This document shows positions 11,242 to 22,420 of a DNA stretch of 64,000 nucleotides, in pieces; positions within the stretch are counted from its first letter, which is position 1; each line of letters starts with the position of its first letter. This DNA comes from Phoenix dactylifera. Its lineage: Eukaryota; Streptophyta; Magnoliopsida; Arecales; Arecaceae. Under the pieces are notes generated by a model. That model had not been told where the DNA came from and ran no database searches. It was given only the letters and a program-made list of their open reading frames with translations. Location: NCBI RefSeq assembly GCF_009389715.1, contig NC_052399.1:4418938-4482937 (forward strand), written 5' to 3'. Position numbers and translations under genes: made by a program.

Positions 11242-13312
11242 GTATCATGGTTGTTTGAATAGTTAGTGAAGATTCTCAACCTGTTAACGGACATGTCAAA
11301 TATTCAAGTGATCTTGTAGCTTTCAGTCATATGGACTATTTTATGACACCAAGTGATCTAGGCCTTATGGTGCTGTCCAATTTGGACATGTTGAGGAGCA
11401 TCAGTTACCAACCTGCACTCGCCCGGCGCCCTCCCACCCAAAAATAAAGGAGAAAAAAAAAGAAAAAAAAAAAAACGTTGATTTGTTGGGAACCAACTGA
11501 AGATAGAAACTTTGTCAATGTTCCTACGGGCATAAATTTCAACCTAGGACACAGACTGCAAAATTATTGCAGATGACTATTAAACTGAAGACTGGAAACT
11601 TATTATATCTGACTTTGAAATTGAATTTCAATTGATTAAAATTACTCAAAGGGACTTCAAGGTTGAATCTGTTTCAAGATCGGACATCTCAAGGACATGG
11701 CTTGGTCAAAACGCTTAAAAGTAGTTTTAAATAGCTTGGGGCCTGAATGATCTTGGTCCACCTAGGGGTTTGGTCTCGAGACATAAGATTCAGCTGAAGG
11801 TTAGGACTGCAAAATTGCTGCATCTGACTATTAAACTGAAGACTGCAAAATTGTTGTATGCGATAGGAATCTGAACAATGCAAACACATGGTATCTTACT
11901 TTTCAAACCGAATTGGAATTGATGATGTTACTCAAAAATGACTTGCAGGTTGAATCCATTTCGAAATCTGAAGGAGACGGCTTGATCAAAATGCTGAAAA
12001 GTAGTTCTGTCGAACACATTGGGGCCTGAACTACCCTGTTCCACTTGGTGGTTTGATGCGGTGCGGACAGAAAATATAGGGCTTTGTGCAACCCATACCA
12101 CAACTGTATGGATCATTCGTTACCGCCAAAAAAAAAAAAAAAAAGGGGGAAAAAAAGCTTTTTGCACTTGATTGTGATATAGATTATGCAGGTTGTGTTA
12201 ACCTTATGAAGTCGGCCAAGACTATCAATCTACGATACCATAACCATGGAGCTTCGCTATGCCCAACTTCCCGGCGTCGGCTACCGGTATCTCCAACTTT
12301 GAAGAAAGTCTACTAGTATGTGAAACAGGTATGGTCAAGTACTAGTTCTGAGTAATGATTTAGGAATTTGGCCAAGCTCGTGACACCGGAAATATCTGCT
12401 TTTGAAGTATTCTACATCACATGGGGTGGTCAAGATTGGACAAAATCAAGTATATTTTGATTTCGATTCAAAATCTAATCCATCATTTCTTGGCCTCTCA
12501 TTTTGGTCTTTGATTATAATAGAACAAGAAATTAGGTCAGCACACTCAACATCACCATTTGTGGAGGAAGGCTATGATGTTTATTTTATTCTCCGAAACT
12601 GAAGGGTTTGGATGATGCTTGTGTTTTTAGTTAATGACAAGTAGAAACTTTGAATATTCTTTAAAAGAAAAGAGTGCAACAAGAAACTTCAAAGCACACA
12701 AAACTAGAAGCATCGGAAGAATGAGACAGCAGATGAATTAGCTAGAAATTGAGTGTCGAAATTGGGCTTATGCCCTGAAAATATTTGTATTGCCATCACT
12801 TGCCATTGAATAACATTAGCTTAATTGTTTCAATTTAAGCCGTAATCTTAAATCCAATCTAATCAACAATTTCTAATGCAAGGTTTGTAGACCATTACCT
12901 GGTTATCTATTAATGTTTATAGGAAAAACAGAGTTGCTTCTAGTGAAAATTTTTTGCGGTTTCTTGCTTCAGTTAAAATCTGGATCTTCTTGCCGCCCCT
13001 TACATTAAAAAGTTTTATCAGAACTATGCATTTTCACTTGCTAATTAGAATTTAGAAGAGTTTGATCGATGCCCATTAATATATAAATCTTTATAGGCCA
13101 TGAGAAATGAACTAGTAAATCTATAGTGTTTTAGATTCAATTCAAGGATTTATGTTGCAGACTTATATTCCAGCTACCATGGAACGCCAGGATATTATTA
13201 AAATATCATGGCCACATGGCTGCGGTCCGATGAGTCCCACCAGACATGGACAAGAGCTTAGTACAAGGAATCAAATGTGCTGCAGGATTATTATTATTAT
13301 TTTTTTTTTTGG
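11242..13312. other. Intergenic spacer with an old tandem repeat
   Basis: No gene is supported. Two diverged direct copies of roughly 250 bp lie at about 11546-11800 and 11809-12075. Both carry 'gactgcaaaattgttgcatctgactattaaactgaag'-type sequence, followed later by 'ttactcaaa', 'aaaagtagttttgt' and 'ggggcctgaa' blocks. A-rich runs sit at 11451-11475 and 12127-12145. The remainder to 13312 is AT-rich and featureless. Confidence 0.45.
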
Positions 13313-13736
13313 CTTGAATACCTTCTAAATATTGAATTTTACATAAATATCCTTCCAAATTTATATTTACATGTACATCCTCGTAACATGCTTATTTTGC
13401 TATTCTGCCTTTATTTTATTCTTATTTTTGTACATGTATATCCACGCCATCTGCGCCATTAAAAAATTAACGGTTTCAAATTCAAATGATTAAAACATCT
13501 TATATAGATAGATGGAGAAAAAAAATATTTATATGACAATCGCGATAGAGGACAAAAAATAATTTTAAAAATTTATTTTATTTTTTATTAAAATAAATAT
13601 AGTTTTTATTAACGGTGTTAGAAAAATTGTTGTATTAGGGGCATTTGTAAAAAGTAATATTTTATGAAGAAATAAAGATAAATATAAATTTTAAGAAAGT
13701 ATTCATGCAAATTTAAATATTTAGAAAGTATTCATG
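13313..13736. mobile_element. AT-rich MITE-like element
   Basis: The left end reads GAATACCTTCTAAATATT from about 13316. The right end contains its near inverse, AATATTTAGAAAGTATTC, ending about 13734, giving imperfect terminal inverted repeats of about 25 bp around a roughly 420-bp AT-rich interior. A 14-bp motif (agaaagtattcatg) is repeated twice at the right end. No open frame and no clear target duplication were seen, since the flanks are homopolymer runs. The superfamily is not assignable from the sequence. Confidence 0.5.
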
Positions 13737-13954
13737 AAAAAAAAAAAAAAAAATCTATACAGTACATATCCAATATCCATCGGACCTAGTTTTTCCCTAC
13801 CTTTGCTGTCGCTATCAATCGACCGTTCTATCCGCCTCCATATTTGTCATCTTTTGGATCTTGCTAATATATTAGGAGTCGTCTGTGGAAGAGTCATGCA
13901 GTATTCTTCTTTATTGCAACTCTTCGTCTTCTTCATTTCATCACACAATTCTGT

Positions 13955-14011
13955 ATCTCTCTCTCTCTCTCTCTCTCTTTCTCACACACACACAGAGACA
14001 GAGAGAGAGAG
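13955..14011 (+). promoter_or_regulatory. CT/AC/GA dinucleotide tract in the 5' leader
   Basis: A (CT)n run, an (AC)n run and a (GA)n run follow one another immediately upstream of the ATG at 14012. Pyrimidine-rich CT tracts in this position are common in core promoters and 5' leaders of plant genes. A regulatory role here is inferred from position only. Confidence 0.4.
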
Positions 14012-14338
14012 ATGGCGGGGCTGCAGAGATCTGCTCAGACCTTCAGGAGGTCAGGCTCATCTGGGTTGGTATGGGATGAGAGGTTCCTTTCAGGGGACCT
14101 GAATCAGATGAAGGAGGAGGAGGAAGGCTTGGAATTCAGGGAGCTGAGGCACTCCCAAAGCGTGGGATCGATCCAGACGACGAAACGCGGCCGCAGCAAT
14201 GGCATGCAGGCATTCCGCGCCGTGCACGTCTCGCCTTCCATGGATCCACCTTCTCCTGAGGTCCACCGGTGCATCATCCTCTGTGGAATTTTTGGAAGGA
14301 ACAGGGGGACCAAGCCAGCGAAGCCTCGAAGGCATTAA
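14012..14338 (+). CDS. MAPK kinase substrate-like small protein (At1g80180-like)
   Basis: This is a single-exon, 108-aa protein. It starts MAGLQRSAQTFRRSGSSGLVW and continues with DERFLSGDL, a Glu-rich stretch, an ELRHSQSVGSI block, a basic Arg/Ser region, a V-x-P-S-M-D-PPSP block with a proline-directed phosphorylation-type site (about residues 73-81), a cysteine-containing GIFG block and a basic C-terminus. This order of blocks is characteristic of the small plant family annotated as 'MAPK kinase substrate protein At1g80180', whose biochemical role is little known. The SP motifs fit phosphorylation by a proline-directed kinase. The length fits the family (about 110-140 aa). The start is chosen because the conserved N-terminal block begins at this ATG. 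Confidence 0.8.
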   Translation: MAGLQRSAQTFRRSGSSGLVWDERFLSGDLNQMKEEEEGLEFRELRHSQSVGSIQTTKRGRSNGMQAFRAVHVSPSMDPPSPEVHRCIILCGIFGRNRGTKPAKPRRH

Positions 14339-15896
14339 CCCCGGAATCCGTCGCCCGGGATCGGTGATGGGGAGAGGATGGCATGGCGTGGAAACCCCCT
14401 TTGGTTAGTTCTGCTTCATTTCTGTCTATATGTGTATGTTGTGATAAACATGTTTCTGGTGTTGGAATGTTTGGGACTTTTGAAACTATGAATTCTGGAT
14501 GGATGCTAAAAGCGTTACTTGTCTCTACCTCTGGATCTAGAAGGGTTGGTTTTACTGGTTCACTCCGTAGGAACCACCATGGAGTCTTTAACCTCTTCGG
14601 TTTCCATTTCGGCTCCTTCCTTCGTGTTGGAGAGCCATAGGGTGTTCTCGGTGTTCTAAATCATAAGGAATAAGAGTTTTCAGATTTCTCCATGGTAGTC
14701 TCGGTCCAAAGTCCTGTAGATGCCTCCCTTCATCTTTCCTTTCCAAATTTTTTTTCCTCCCCTTGTGTTTTATCTTCATTTCTTTTCTTTTTTTTAATTC
14801 TTTTTGTTTCTTTTTCATCTCCTTTTCTCTCTCCTTTCTTCGTTCTCTCCTTCTTCTTTTTTCCTTCTTCTTCTTCTTGTTTTCTTCCAATTTATCTTTT
14901 CTTAGTCCTTCTTTCTTTCATTTCTCTCTCTTCTTTTTCTTTTTCTTTTTTCATTTAAATAAGTTTCAAATTTTCAACCCCAACACAGTCTCCTTTTCTC
15001 ACAGAAGTGAAATGGATGGCTCCTATCTCGCCGAAACTTAAAACTAAATTGTTTGCAACTAATAATTCACATGATGGTTTTGTTAGCACTTTATATTTGT
15101 CTTCTAAAATATATGTGTGTGTGTATATATATATATAATATTTTTTTTCTTCTTCAGAAGTAGAGGAGACTTTCATCTAGGCTTTAAGATGGTTCGGCCT
15201 TCGAACCTGCTTGCTTAAAAAAATAGTACCATTCGTATTTGCCTCTGTTAGTGATGCACATGGCTTTCATGATTGGGGGCTTCAAACTAGATTACCTAAA
15301 CAAATAAAACAATTAGCATTCTTTTTGAACCAGTCAATTGAAATCAGCTCAACGAGCCTTAACCCATGTATTTGAGGAGGCGTTTCGGTTAAACATTTAT
15401 AATTAATGTATGATGATGGTACTTTACAATTGGCTCTCCTGTGAAACTAATTTTTGGACATGTGCCAGCGACACAAACACACACAGAGACAGAGAGAGGG
15501 TGGAAAATGAAATCATTGATTAAACTAAGAAGGCCAGTTGGGGGACAAGTTATTCTAATAACAATCACTGGTTGTCTTATAATACTTCATATCCTCTGGA
15601 AGGACCTGAATTAGTATATATTGGCCAATTCCTAAATATTTTGTTATGTTCTTGTAATTGTCACCGCCGACTCTGTCATCATATATTGGCGTATGATGCT
15701 TATCTAAATCATATTAGCAATCAACTTTTAGATCGTTATCAAGGATGCGTGTACGTTAACACAAGCACCTCATATAGGATAAATACAAGCTGCTGACCAT
15801 AGATTATTCGACATATTAGCGGCCCCAAGTGACAGCGGGTGCGGATATGAATCCTGGGCTCACCATTCTTCGAGGTTTATCTAAAGTGATAAAAAT
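14339..15896 (+). other. 3' flank and spacer with a long polypyrimidine tract
   Basis: After the stop codon no coding region is supported. At about 14735-14955 is a strand-asymmetric T/C-rich tract of over 200 bases, which creates lysine/glutamate-rich open frames on the minus strand and phenylalanine/serine-rich ones on the plus strand. An alternating GT/AT run lies at about 15112-15136. The rest is ordinary AT-rich spacer. Confidence 0.45.
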
Positions 15897-15990
15897 GGGT
15901 GCAATCATACCAGTACTAATGCACCGGATCTCGTTCTGCAGTTAAGCGTGTTTGGGCAAGTAGCACTAGGATGGGTGATTTGAAAACTTC
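15897..15990 (+). pseudogene. 5S rRNA-derived sequence (5S pseudogene or Cassandra-type TRIM LTR)
   Basis: The stretch matches plant 5S rRNA nearly colinearly: GGGTGCAATCATACCAG at the start, then ACTAATGCACCGGATC, GCAGTTAAGCGTGTTTGGGC and ACTAGGATGGGTGA. Small deletions lie after GGATC and after GGGC, and the 5S 3' end is lost after GGGTGA. The internal RNA polymerase III promoter regions (box A and box C) are the best-kept part. A lone 5S copy in dispersed DNA, with the promoter retained and the ends lost, is what Cassandra-type TRIM retrotransposon LTRs look like. A decayed dispersed 5S gene is the alternative. Confidence 0.75.
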
Positions 15991-16231
15991 AGCTTTCCAC
16001 CATGACTCATCCCTCACCTTGAGATGTGTGGTAAGCTTAACATGGTCCTTGAATCTTTGAGAGCTGAAACCGGCTTAAAGGTCGGTCCACTGCTATCCAA
16101 AGAAGAAAAAAAATGCAGCACAACCGTGGAAGGGAATCGAAGACATGGGTGCCTAAAACAAGAAGGCTAGGTTAAGTTGTGAAGGGAAGGAATGAAAAGA
16201 GGAAAAAAAAGCCCATTCTCATGTCTTCATC

Positions 16232-16711
16232 GGGCTCGTTTGGTTCGTGGGAAGTATTTTCTCTCCTAGAAATATGATTCCTGAAAATAAGATTCCTAGG
16301 AAGATGATACCTAAGAAAATACTTTTGGCATATTTGGTTGACCATGGGAAAGTGACAAATTTTCAAAGTGCTTATGTTTGGTTGATCATCCACTTTTCTG
16401 GAAAAGTTATGTATAATTTCTATTATGCCCTTAATAAAAATTAGGTCTTTAATGCCTCTTTAATGTTTCTTTAATGCTGAAGGATTTTTTTGGAAAAAAA
16501 TAAAAAAAGAGTGATTCCCACCTCATGGGAAAATAACTTTTCCATGTTTCTCATGGGAAAGACTTTCCTATGAAATGTGGAAATCATATTTCCATGGGAA
16601 TACAACTTTCTCATCTCTTTCCTTTGAAAACTCTAACCAAACAAGAGGCATCTCATTACTTTTCCGTTGACCACACTTTCTCCTCTTCTTTGTCTGCGAA
16701 CCAAACGAGCC
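16232..16711. mobile_element. Harbinger/Tourist-type MITE, uninterrupted copy
   Basis: Ends GGGCTCGTTTGGTTCG and CGAACCAAACGAGCC are inverted repeats and match the element at 9715-11238. The interior is colinear with that element, sharing for example 'ttgaccatgggaaagtgac' and 'catgggaaa.taacttttcc', without the nested insert. No target duplication is visible, so the flanks have drifted. Length about 480 bp, non-coding. Confidence 0.8.
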
Positions 16712-17214
16712 AATAGTGTACAGGGCTAACACTATCAAATATAGAAGGCAGTCCCTTTTCTGCTCGCTAGAATGGATTGGTCATACTAGAGGAAAGCAAT
16801 CAGACAAATATTGTGGAAAGAATATAACAATGCTTTGTATATCACCGACCGCAGGGACCAGTAGAGAAAGGGACATAGCTACAGTGGCATGTGTAACTAA
16901 TAATAGCAAAATCTAACATCCATGCACCCTGACATAAAGGGAGAGAAATAAATATGGCTGATTTCTTGTTGCTGTCTTGCTGCTGCATGCCATGCTCCCC
17001 TGCTACGTCTACCCAATAAAAATCTCTCTAGAACTAGGTGTCAACCCGGTTTTTTTGATGCCAAACACAGCATATGGTAGCTTGTCATGGGTGAAAATGT
17101 CAGCATTGCCCATGATGGTTCAGAAAAATCCTGATCTAAGGAAGTTTGGAGAAGATTTCGAGGGAGAGCAGCATGCATTTTCCATCTCTGAATTAGTTTT
17201 TTATGATATAACTC

Positions 17215-17506
17215 TTGCTGCTAGAATCTGGGTCGAGGTCGGTCTTCGCCTGAAATGCATTGAGGTCGGCTGGAATCGAAGCACGCTGGGATCGGCAGGA
17301 ACCGAGGTATGCTGAGGTCGGCTGGAACCGAGGAGCACTGCAAAACTAACCTGCAAAGAAGTCCCACATGCCGAAAGGCTACCTACAAGGGACCCTCCGA
17401 TGTTTAAGTCAGAGATCTAAAGCAACAACAAAAAAGAGAGAAGAGTGTATGTAGAGGAGTGTAGTCTTACTTCCCTGAGGGTCTTCGAGACATCCCTATA
17501 TACAGG
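17215..17506. repeat. Older repeat (LTR-like), left part, split by the copia element
   Basis: This sequence has repeated 'gaggtcgg(ct/ca)gga' units, followed by 'aagtcccacatg' and 'gggaccctccgatg' blocks, and ends at the copia target site ACAGG. Its continuation begins right after the element at 23263. The block style resembles long LTRs of palm retrotransposons, but this is an impression and no LTR ends were proved. Confidence 0.4.
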
Positions 17507-18426
17507 TGTTGAGAAAATGTGCCTCGAAACTCGAAACGACTGCAATTGAATTTGGCTCAAGTTTGGTTGAAAAAGTTTGTGCCAACTGAATGGAGTCGAC
17601 TCATGTGAAGCTTGAGTCGACCCCAGGGATGAGAGAGTCGACTCGCATCTTGCCACAGTAAAGAAACAGAGAGCTGTTTTTGGGGTCGCTTGCAGGAGTC
17701 GACTCCAGTCCTGTGCAGGATCGATTTCAATCCTGCAAGAATCAACTCCAGCTTTGCAGGAATACTCCAGTCCTGTGCAGGAATCGATTTCAGTCCTGCA
17801 AGAGTCAACTCCAGCTTTGCAGGAGTCGACTTGAGGTCTGCTCGAGTCGACTCTAGGTTGAAGGAGTCGACTCTCTCAGGAAAACAAAGCATGCCAGTCT
17901 TCGGTGCTGATAATTAGAGTCGATCCGAGGATGTCCGAGTCGACTCGAACTTATCAGGAATCGACCCCTGAAAGTGAAGAGTCGACTTCTGATCACGAGA
18001 TTGATTGAAACGATGGCAAGTTGGGCTTTTTTAACTTAGGGTTTCGTAGGAAAGTTTCCTTATGTGTTAAAAACCTATAAATAGGATTTTTTGTGAACCC
18101 TAGGAGATAAAGAGAGCGGCCGTAGAGAGTTTTCTTTTTGAGTCCTATCTCTCTTGTAAACCCTAGAAGGTTTGGATTTCTCTTGTAAGCCTCAGGTGTA
18201 CAATCTCCAACGGGGAAGAGAGATCATTGTAACCCTTTGCTGAATATATTGAATCTATGTGTGTGGCCTCCATGGACGTAACCCATATTGGGGTGAACCA
18301 CGTAAAATTGTTGTCTTTGTGATTGTTTGATTTTATTCTCTACTACTTCTCGATTCGTCTTTCCGCAGTTTAGATTCAGAAAAGAGAATAGTACGATCGA
18401 AGGGTGAGTGCTTTCATCTCGCAACA
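17507..18426 (+). repeat. 5' LTR of the copia element
   Basis: Runs from TGTTGAG to ...CGCAACA, 920 bp. It contains a cluster of GAGTCGACTC-type palindromes and degenerate 'ccagtcctgcaggagtcgactc' repeat units between about 17580 and 17990. A TATA-like CTATAAATAG sits at 18075-18084 and a leader-like region follows. It is longer than the 3' LTR chiefly because it has extra repeat units at about 17700-17820. Confidence 0.92.
18075..18084 (+). promoter_or_regulatory. TATA box of the copia 5' LTR
   Basis: CTATAAATAG lies in the 5' LTR and is kept at the equivalent place in the 3' LTR (about 22905-22914). Its position upstream of the R/U5-like part fits the LTR promoter. No transcript start can be fixed from the sequence. 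Confidence 0.6.
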
Positions 18427-18428
18427 AC

Positions 18429-18440
18429 TGGTATCAGAGC
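18429..18440 (+). other. Primer binding site of the copia element
   Basis: TGGTATCAGAGC lies two bases after the 5' LTR end. It is complementary to the 3' end of plant initiator-methionine tRNA, the usual primer of copia elements. Confidence 0.9.
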
Positions 18441-18458
18441 TACGTTTTCTGTGTTCCA

Positions 18459-21400
18459 ATGGCAGACAAAGGAAGATTGAGGATAAAGAAATTCAATGGA
18501 CAAAACTTTGATGTGTGGAAGATGTAGATGGAGGATTACTTGCTCTCAAAGGATCTGGATCTATCACTAGGCGGAGAAGAAGCGAAGCCGACAGACATGC
18601 CATCAGAGAAGTGGGAGCATCCTGATAAGAAGGCACTCGTCGCTATCCGTTTGTCCTTGGCATCGAAGATCCTCGCTAATATATCCAAAGTAAAGACTGC
18701 AAAAGATTTGATGGACACACTAGTTTCCATATATGATGAGCCAACAGGAGCGAACAAGGTATTCCTGATTCAATGATTATTCACTTTGAAGATGAGAGAC
18801 AGTGGGAGTGTTCATTCACATCTGAGTGAATTTAATACCCCATGTGCCTAATTGGAATCTGTGAAGATCACGTTCACTGATGAGGTGAAGGCATGGGCTC
18901 TTCTAGGTCAGATGCCTGAAAGTTGGAAAGGCTTCATCACGGCTGTTAGTAATTCTTCGGGGAAGACTACAGCGAGGTTTGATGAAGTGGTGGCTGTTAT
19001 TCTGAGTGAAGAGGCTCGAAGGAAAACCCTAGATCCATCAGCGAGTTCATCTGAAAACGTGCTGGCTTTTGAAGAACGTGGAAGAACTTCAAAGAAGGGA
19101 GACAAAAATAGGGGTGGACGATCCAAGTCTAGAAACAAGTCTAGACCTCTTGAAAAGTGCTGGAATTGTGGGCAGAAGAGTCACTGGAGAAAAGACTGCA
19201 AAGTGCCGAAGAACAATGGTAGTTCTGACACTAAAACAAGTGCTAATCTAGCCGAAACTACAAGTGAAGACGATGCCCTGATACTTTCCTGTGATGTTCA
19301 TCCGGAGTCGTGGATAGTCGACTCAGGTGCCTCGTTCCATGCTACTGGGAACAAGGCAATCATCTCAAACTATGTTGCAGGTGATCACGGCAAGGTGTAT
19401 CTTGGTGATGGAAACAGTTGCAACATCATAGAAAAGGAAGATGCTCAGATAAAGACATCAAGTGGGATGACTTTCTGAAAGATGTGCGACATGTACCCAA
19501 ACTGGCTCGAAATCTGATTTCAGTAAGTCAGTTGTTGGATTTGGGGTTTGTGACCACCTTCAATGATGATGCTTGGAAGATCACTAAGGGAGCCTTGGTG
19601 ATCGCTCGAGGTGCAAGGTGAGGAACATTATACATCATAGCTGATACTGATTCCACCGTCAGTGCTGCAAATCCGACTGTTGTGCAAGGACATGGCACAT
19701 GAGACTCAGCCACATGAGTCAGAAAGGGGTGAAGGTGATGATGTCCAAAGAAAAACTGGGAGACCTGAAATCTGTGGATTTGGAATTATGTGAAGATTGT
19801 ATACTGTCAAAGCACAAGAAGGTCAGTTTTTCAAAAGAAAGTAGTACCAAGAAAAATTCTAAGTTGGAACTCGTACATACTGACGTATGGGGACCAACTC
19901 AAGTGGCTTCTCATGGAGGAGCAAGTTACTATGTCATGTTCATCGACGACGCTACCCGAAAGCTATGGGTCTACTTCTTGAAGCACAAATCCGATGTATT
20001 TGAGAAATTCAAGAGGTGGAAGGCTCTAGTGGAGAATGAGACAGGTCAGAGATTGAAGTGTCTTAAGTCTGACAATGGGAGCGAATACTACAGTGATGAG
20101 TTTAAGGCTTATTGTGCCTCAGCTGAAATTCGAAGACTAAAGACGGTTCCAGGAACGCCACAGCAAAATAGCGTTGCAGAACGCATGAACCACACTATCA
20201 ACGAGCGGGCACGATGCATGAGGTTTCAAGCGGGGTTGCTGAAGATTTTTTGGACGGAAGCGGTCAGTACAGCAGTGTATCTGATCAACAGAGGGCCTTC
20301 AGTTGCATTGGAGCTTGGACTGCCGGAGAAAGTATAGACTGGAAAAGAGGTGAAACTATCTCACTTGCGTACCTTTGGTTGCATCTCTTACGTGCTTGAT
20401 ACTGCAGACAATAGAACTAAGCTGGATGCAAAGTTAAAAAAGTGCACATTCATTGGGTACGGTGGTGATGACTTTGGATACCGGTTCTGGGATGCGACGG
20501 ATCGGAAAGTCATCCGGAGTAGAAATGTTGTATTCAATGAAGAAGTTCTGTACAAGGACCTGCAGCAACAGACGGGCCAAGGCGTCAAAGCTGTAAAATT
20601 GGAATGCGCAGAGCTGGATGATGAAACAATGTCTCGAGATGATGAAGAAGTTGCTGAGCCAGTGAGAGAAGCACAGCAAGAAGAAGAACCGCCAGCTGAT
20701 ATCCCGATTGCTTTGCGCAAGAGTAAAAGAAATAGGAAAACTCCATCTAGGTATGCTGACTCCCTACAGTACTTGTTGCTTACAGATGGTGGTGAGCTAG
20801 AAAGCTACAAGGAGGCTTTGCAGATCAAAGCCAATGACAAGTGGAAGCTTGTCATGGATGATGAAATGGATTTTCTATCATCCAACAGGACGTGGGATTT
20901 GGTTTCACTTTCGAAGGGGAAGAGAGCTTTGCACAACAAGTGGGTATACAGACTAAAGCTTGAACCAGATGGTTCTGAGAGGTTCAAAACGAGACTTATT
21001 GTCAAAGGCTTTCAGCAGAAGGAGGGCATTGATTTTGACAATATCTTTTCTCCAGTTGTGAATATGTCTACTATCCGGATGATGTTGAGTATAGTGGCAG
21101 CCAAAGACTTACATCTTGAGCAGCTTGACATCAAGACTGCATTTTTACATTGCGACCTTAAAGAGGAAATCTACATGAAGCAGCCAGAAAGATATATAGT
21201 GAAGGGGAAGAAAGATTGGGTGTGCCGACTTTAGAAAAGTCTGTACGTTTTGAAATAAGCGCCCTATCAGTAGTACTTGAAGTTTGATCAATTTATGCTG
21301 AAGAATGATTTTCAGAGGTGTAATGGTGATCGTTGCTGCTACTTCAAGGGATTGAAGAGTTCATATGTCATTCTACTTCTGTATGTAGATGATATGTTGG

Positions 21401-22323
21401 TGGCAAGTGCCAACATGAGAGAGATTGTGAAACTAAAAGAACAATTGTCCCAGGAGTTTTCAATGAAGGACTTGGGTGAAGCCAAGAAAGTCCTTGGGAT
21501 GCGTATCAGCAGGGACAGGAAGCTTAAAATGTTGAAGTTGTCTCAAGCAGAGTACATTGATAAGGTGCTGAAGCGGTTCAATATAAACATTGGGCGCACA
21601 CTTTAAGTTATCCAAGCAGGAGTGTCCTATTACGCAGGATGATCGAGATGAGATGAAGTATGTACCCTACTCATCAGCGGTCAGGAGCTTTATGTATGTC
21701 ATGGTTTGCACGAGACTAGATATTGCCCATGCAGTGGGAGTGGTGAGCAGATACATGAGTGATCCAAGACAGGAGCATTGGAGAGCTGTGAAGTGGATAT
21801 TGCGGTATCTGAAAGGAACCAGAGGCTTAGGGCTATGCTATGGTGGTTCTGATATTTGCGTACATGGTTTCGTGGATTCTGACATGGCTGGAGACATTGA
21901 TGGCAGAAAAGGTACTACCAGGTATGTGTTCATGCTAGGAAGTGTTGCAGTTTTATGGATTTCGAAACTGTAGAAGATTGTAGCTTTGTCTACGACCGAG
22001 GCCGAATACGTTGCTCTTACTGAAGCGAGTAAGGAGATGATTTGATTACAAGGTTTGATGAAAGAGCTTGGCATGGAGCAAGGCGATGCAAAGTTGTATA
22101 GCGACAGCTAGATTGCTATATATTTGGCAAAAAATACTGCTTTTCACTCAAAGACTAAACACATTGATATCAGATATCACTTTATTCGGTCACTCCTCGA
22201 AGAAGATCTTTTTCGGCTAGAAAAGATACATACAATGGACAACCCAGCAGATATGTTGATAAAGGTGGTTACTCTTGAGAAGTTGCACATCTGTGCATCT
22301 TTTGTTGGTCTTCACAGCTAGAA
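18459..22323 (+). pseudogene. Copia gag-pol polyprotein, inactivated
   Basis: The ATG at 18459 opens a gag region typical of the Tnt1-94-like branch. Visible domains in order: zinc knuckle CWNCGQKSHWRKDC (about 19158-19200); protease motif VDSGASFH (about 19318-19342); integrase zinc-binding H and C residues, then the catalytic core with HTDVWGP, SDNGSEY and PQQNSVAERMN (about 19720-20190); reverse transcriptase with KTAFLHCDL and YVDD (about 20930-21400); RNase H ending near 22323. In-frame stops occur at about 18523, 18774, 18849, 20336, 21232 and 21961, with frame changes near 19430-19480 and 19620-19700. It is read here only as a relic. Confidence 0.92.
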
Positions 22324-22407
22324 GTGAAGATAGAGGTTCACACACATAGAGAATGATTGGAGATCATGTTGCTGATGGGGTTACGGTTGCTTCAGACTTG
22401 TTTTTCG

Positions 22408-22420
22408 GTAAGTGGGAGAT
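22408..22420 (+). other. Polypurine tract of the copia element
   Basis: GTAAGTGGGAGAT directly precedes the 3' LTR at 22421, the expected place of the plus-strand primer. It is short and partly interrupted, as in many copia elements. Confidence 0.7.

Noticed and set aside
14588..14890. Lys/Glu-rich minus-strand open frame
   Set aside because: It is produced by the polypyrimidine tract read on the other strand; no domain or conserved word is present.
17580..17990. Regular GTCGAC repeats considered as a CRISPR-like array
   Set aside because: The units are degenerate, contiguous and lie inside an LTR of a plant retrotransposon; there are no uniform spacers and the genome is eukaryotic.
18429..18440. 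tRNA-like word TGGTATCAGAGC
   Set aside because: It is the retrotransposon primer binding site; no tRNA gene structure surrounds it, and I found no credible tRNA gene elsewhere in the window.
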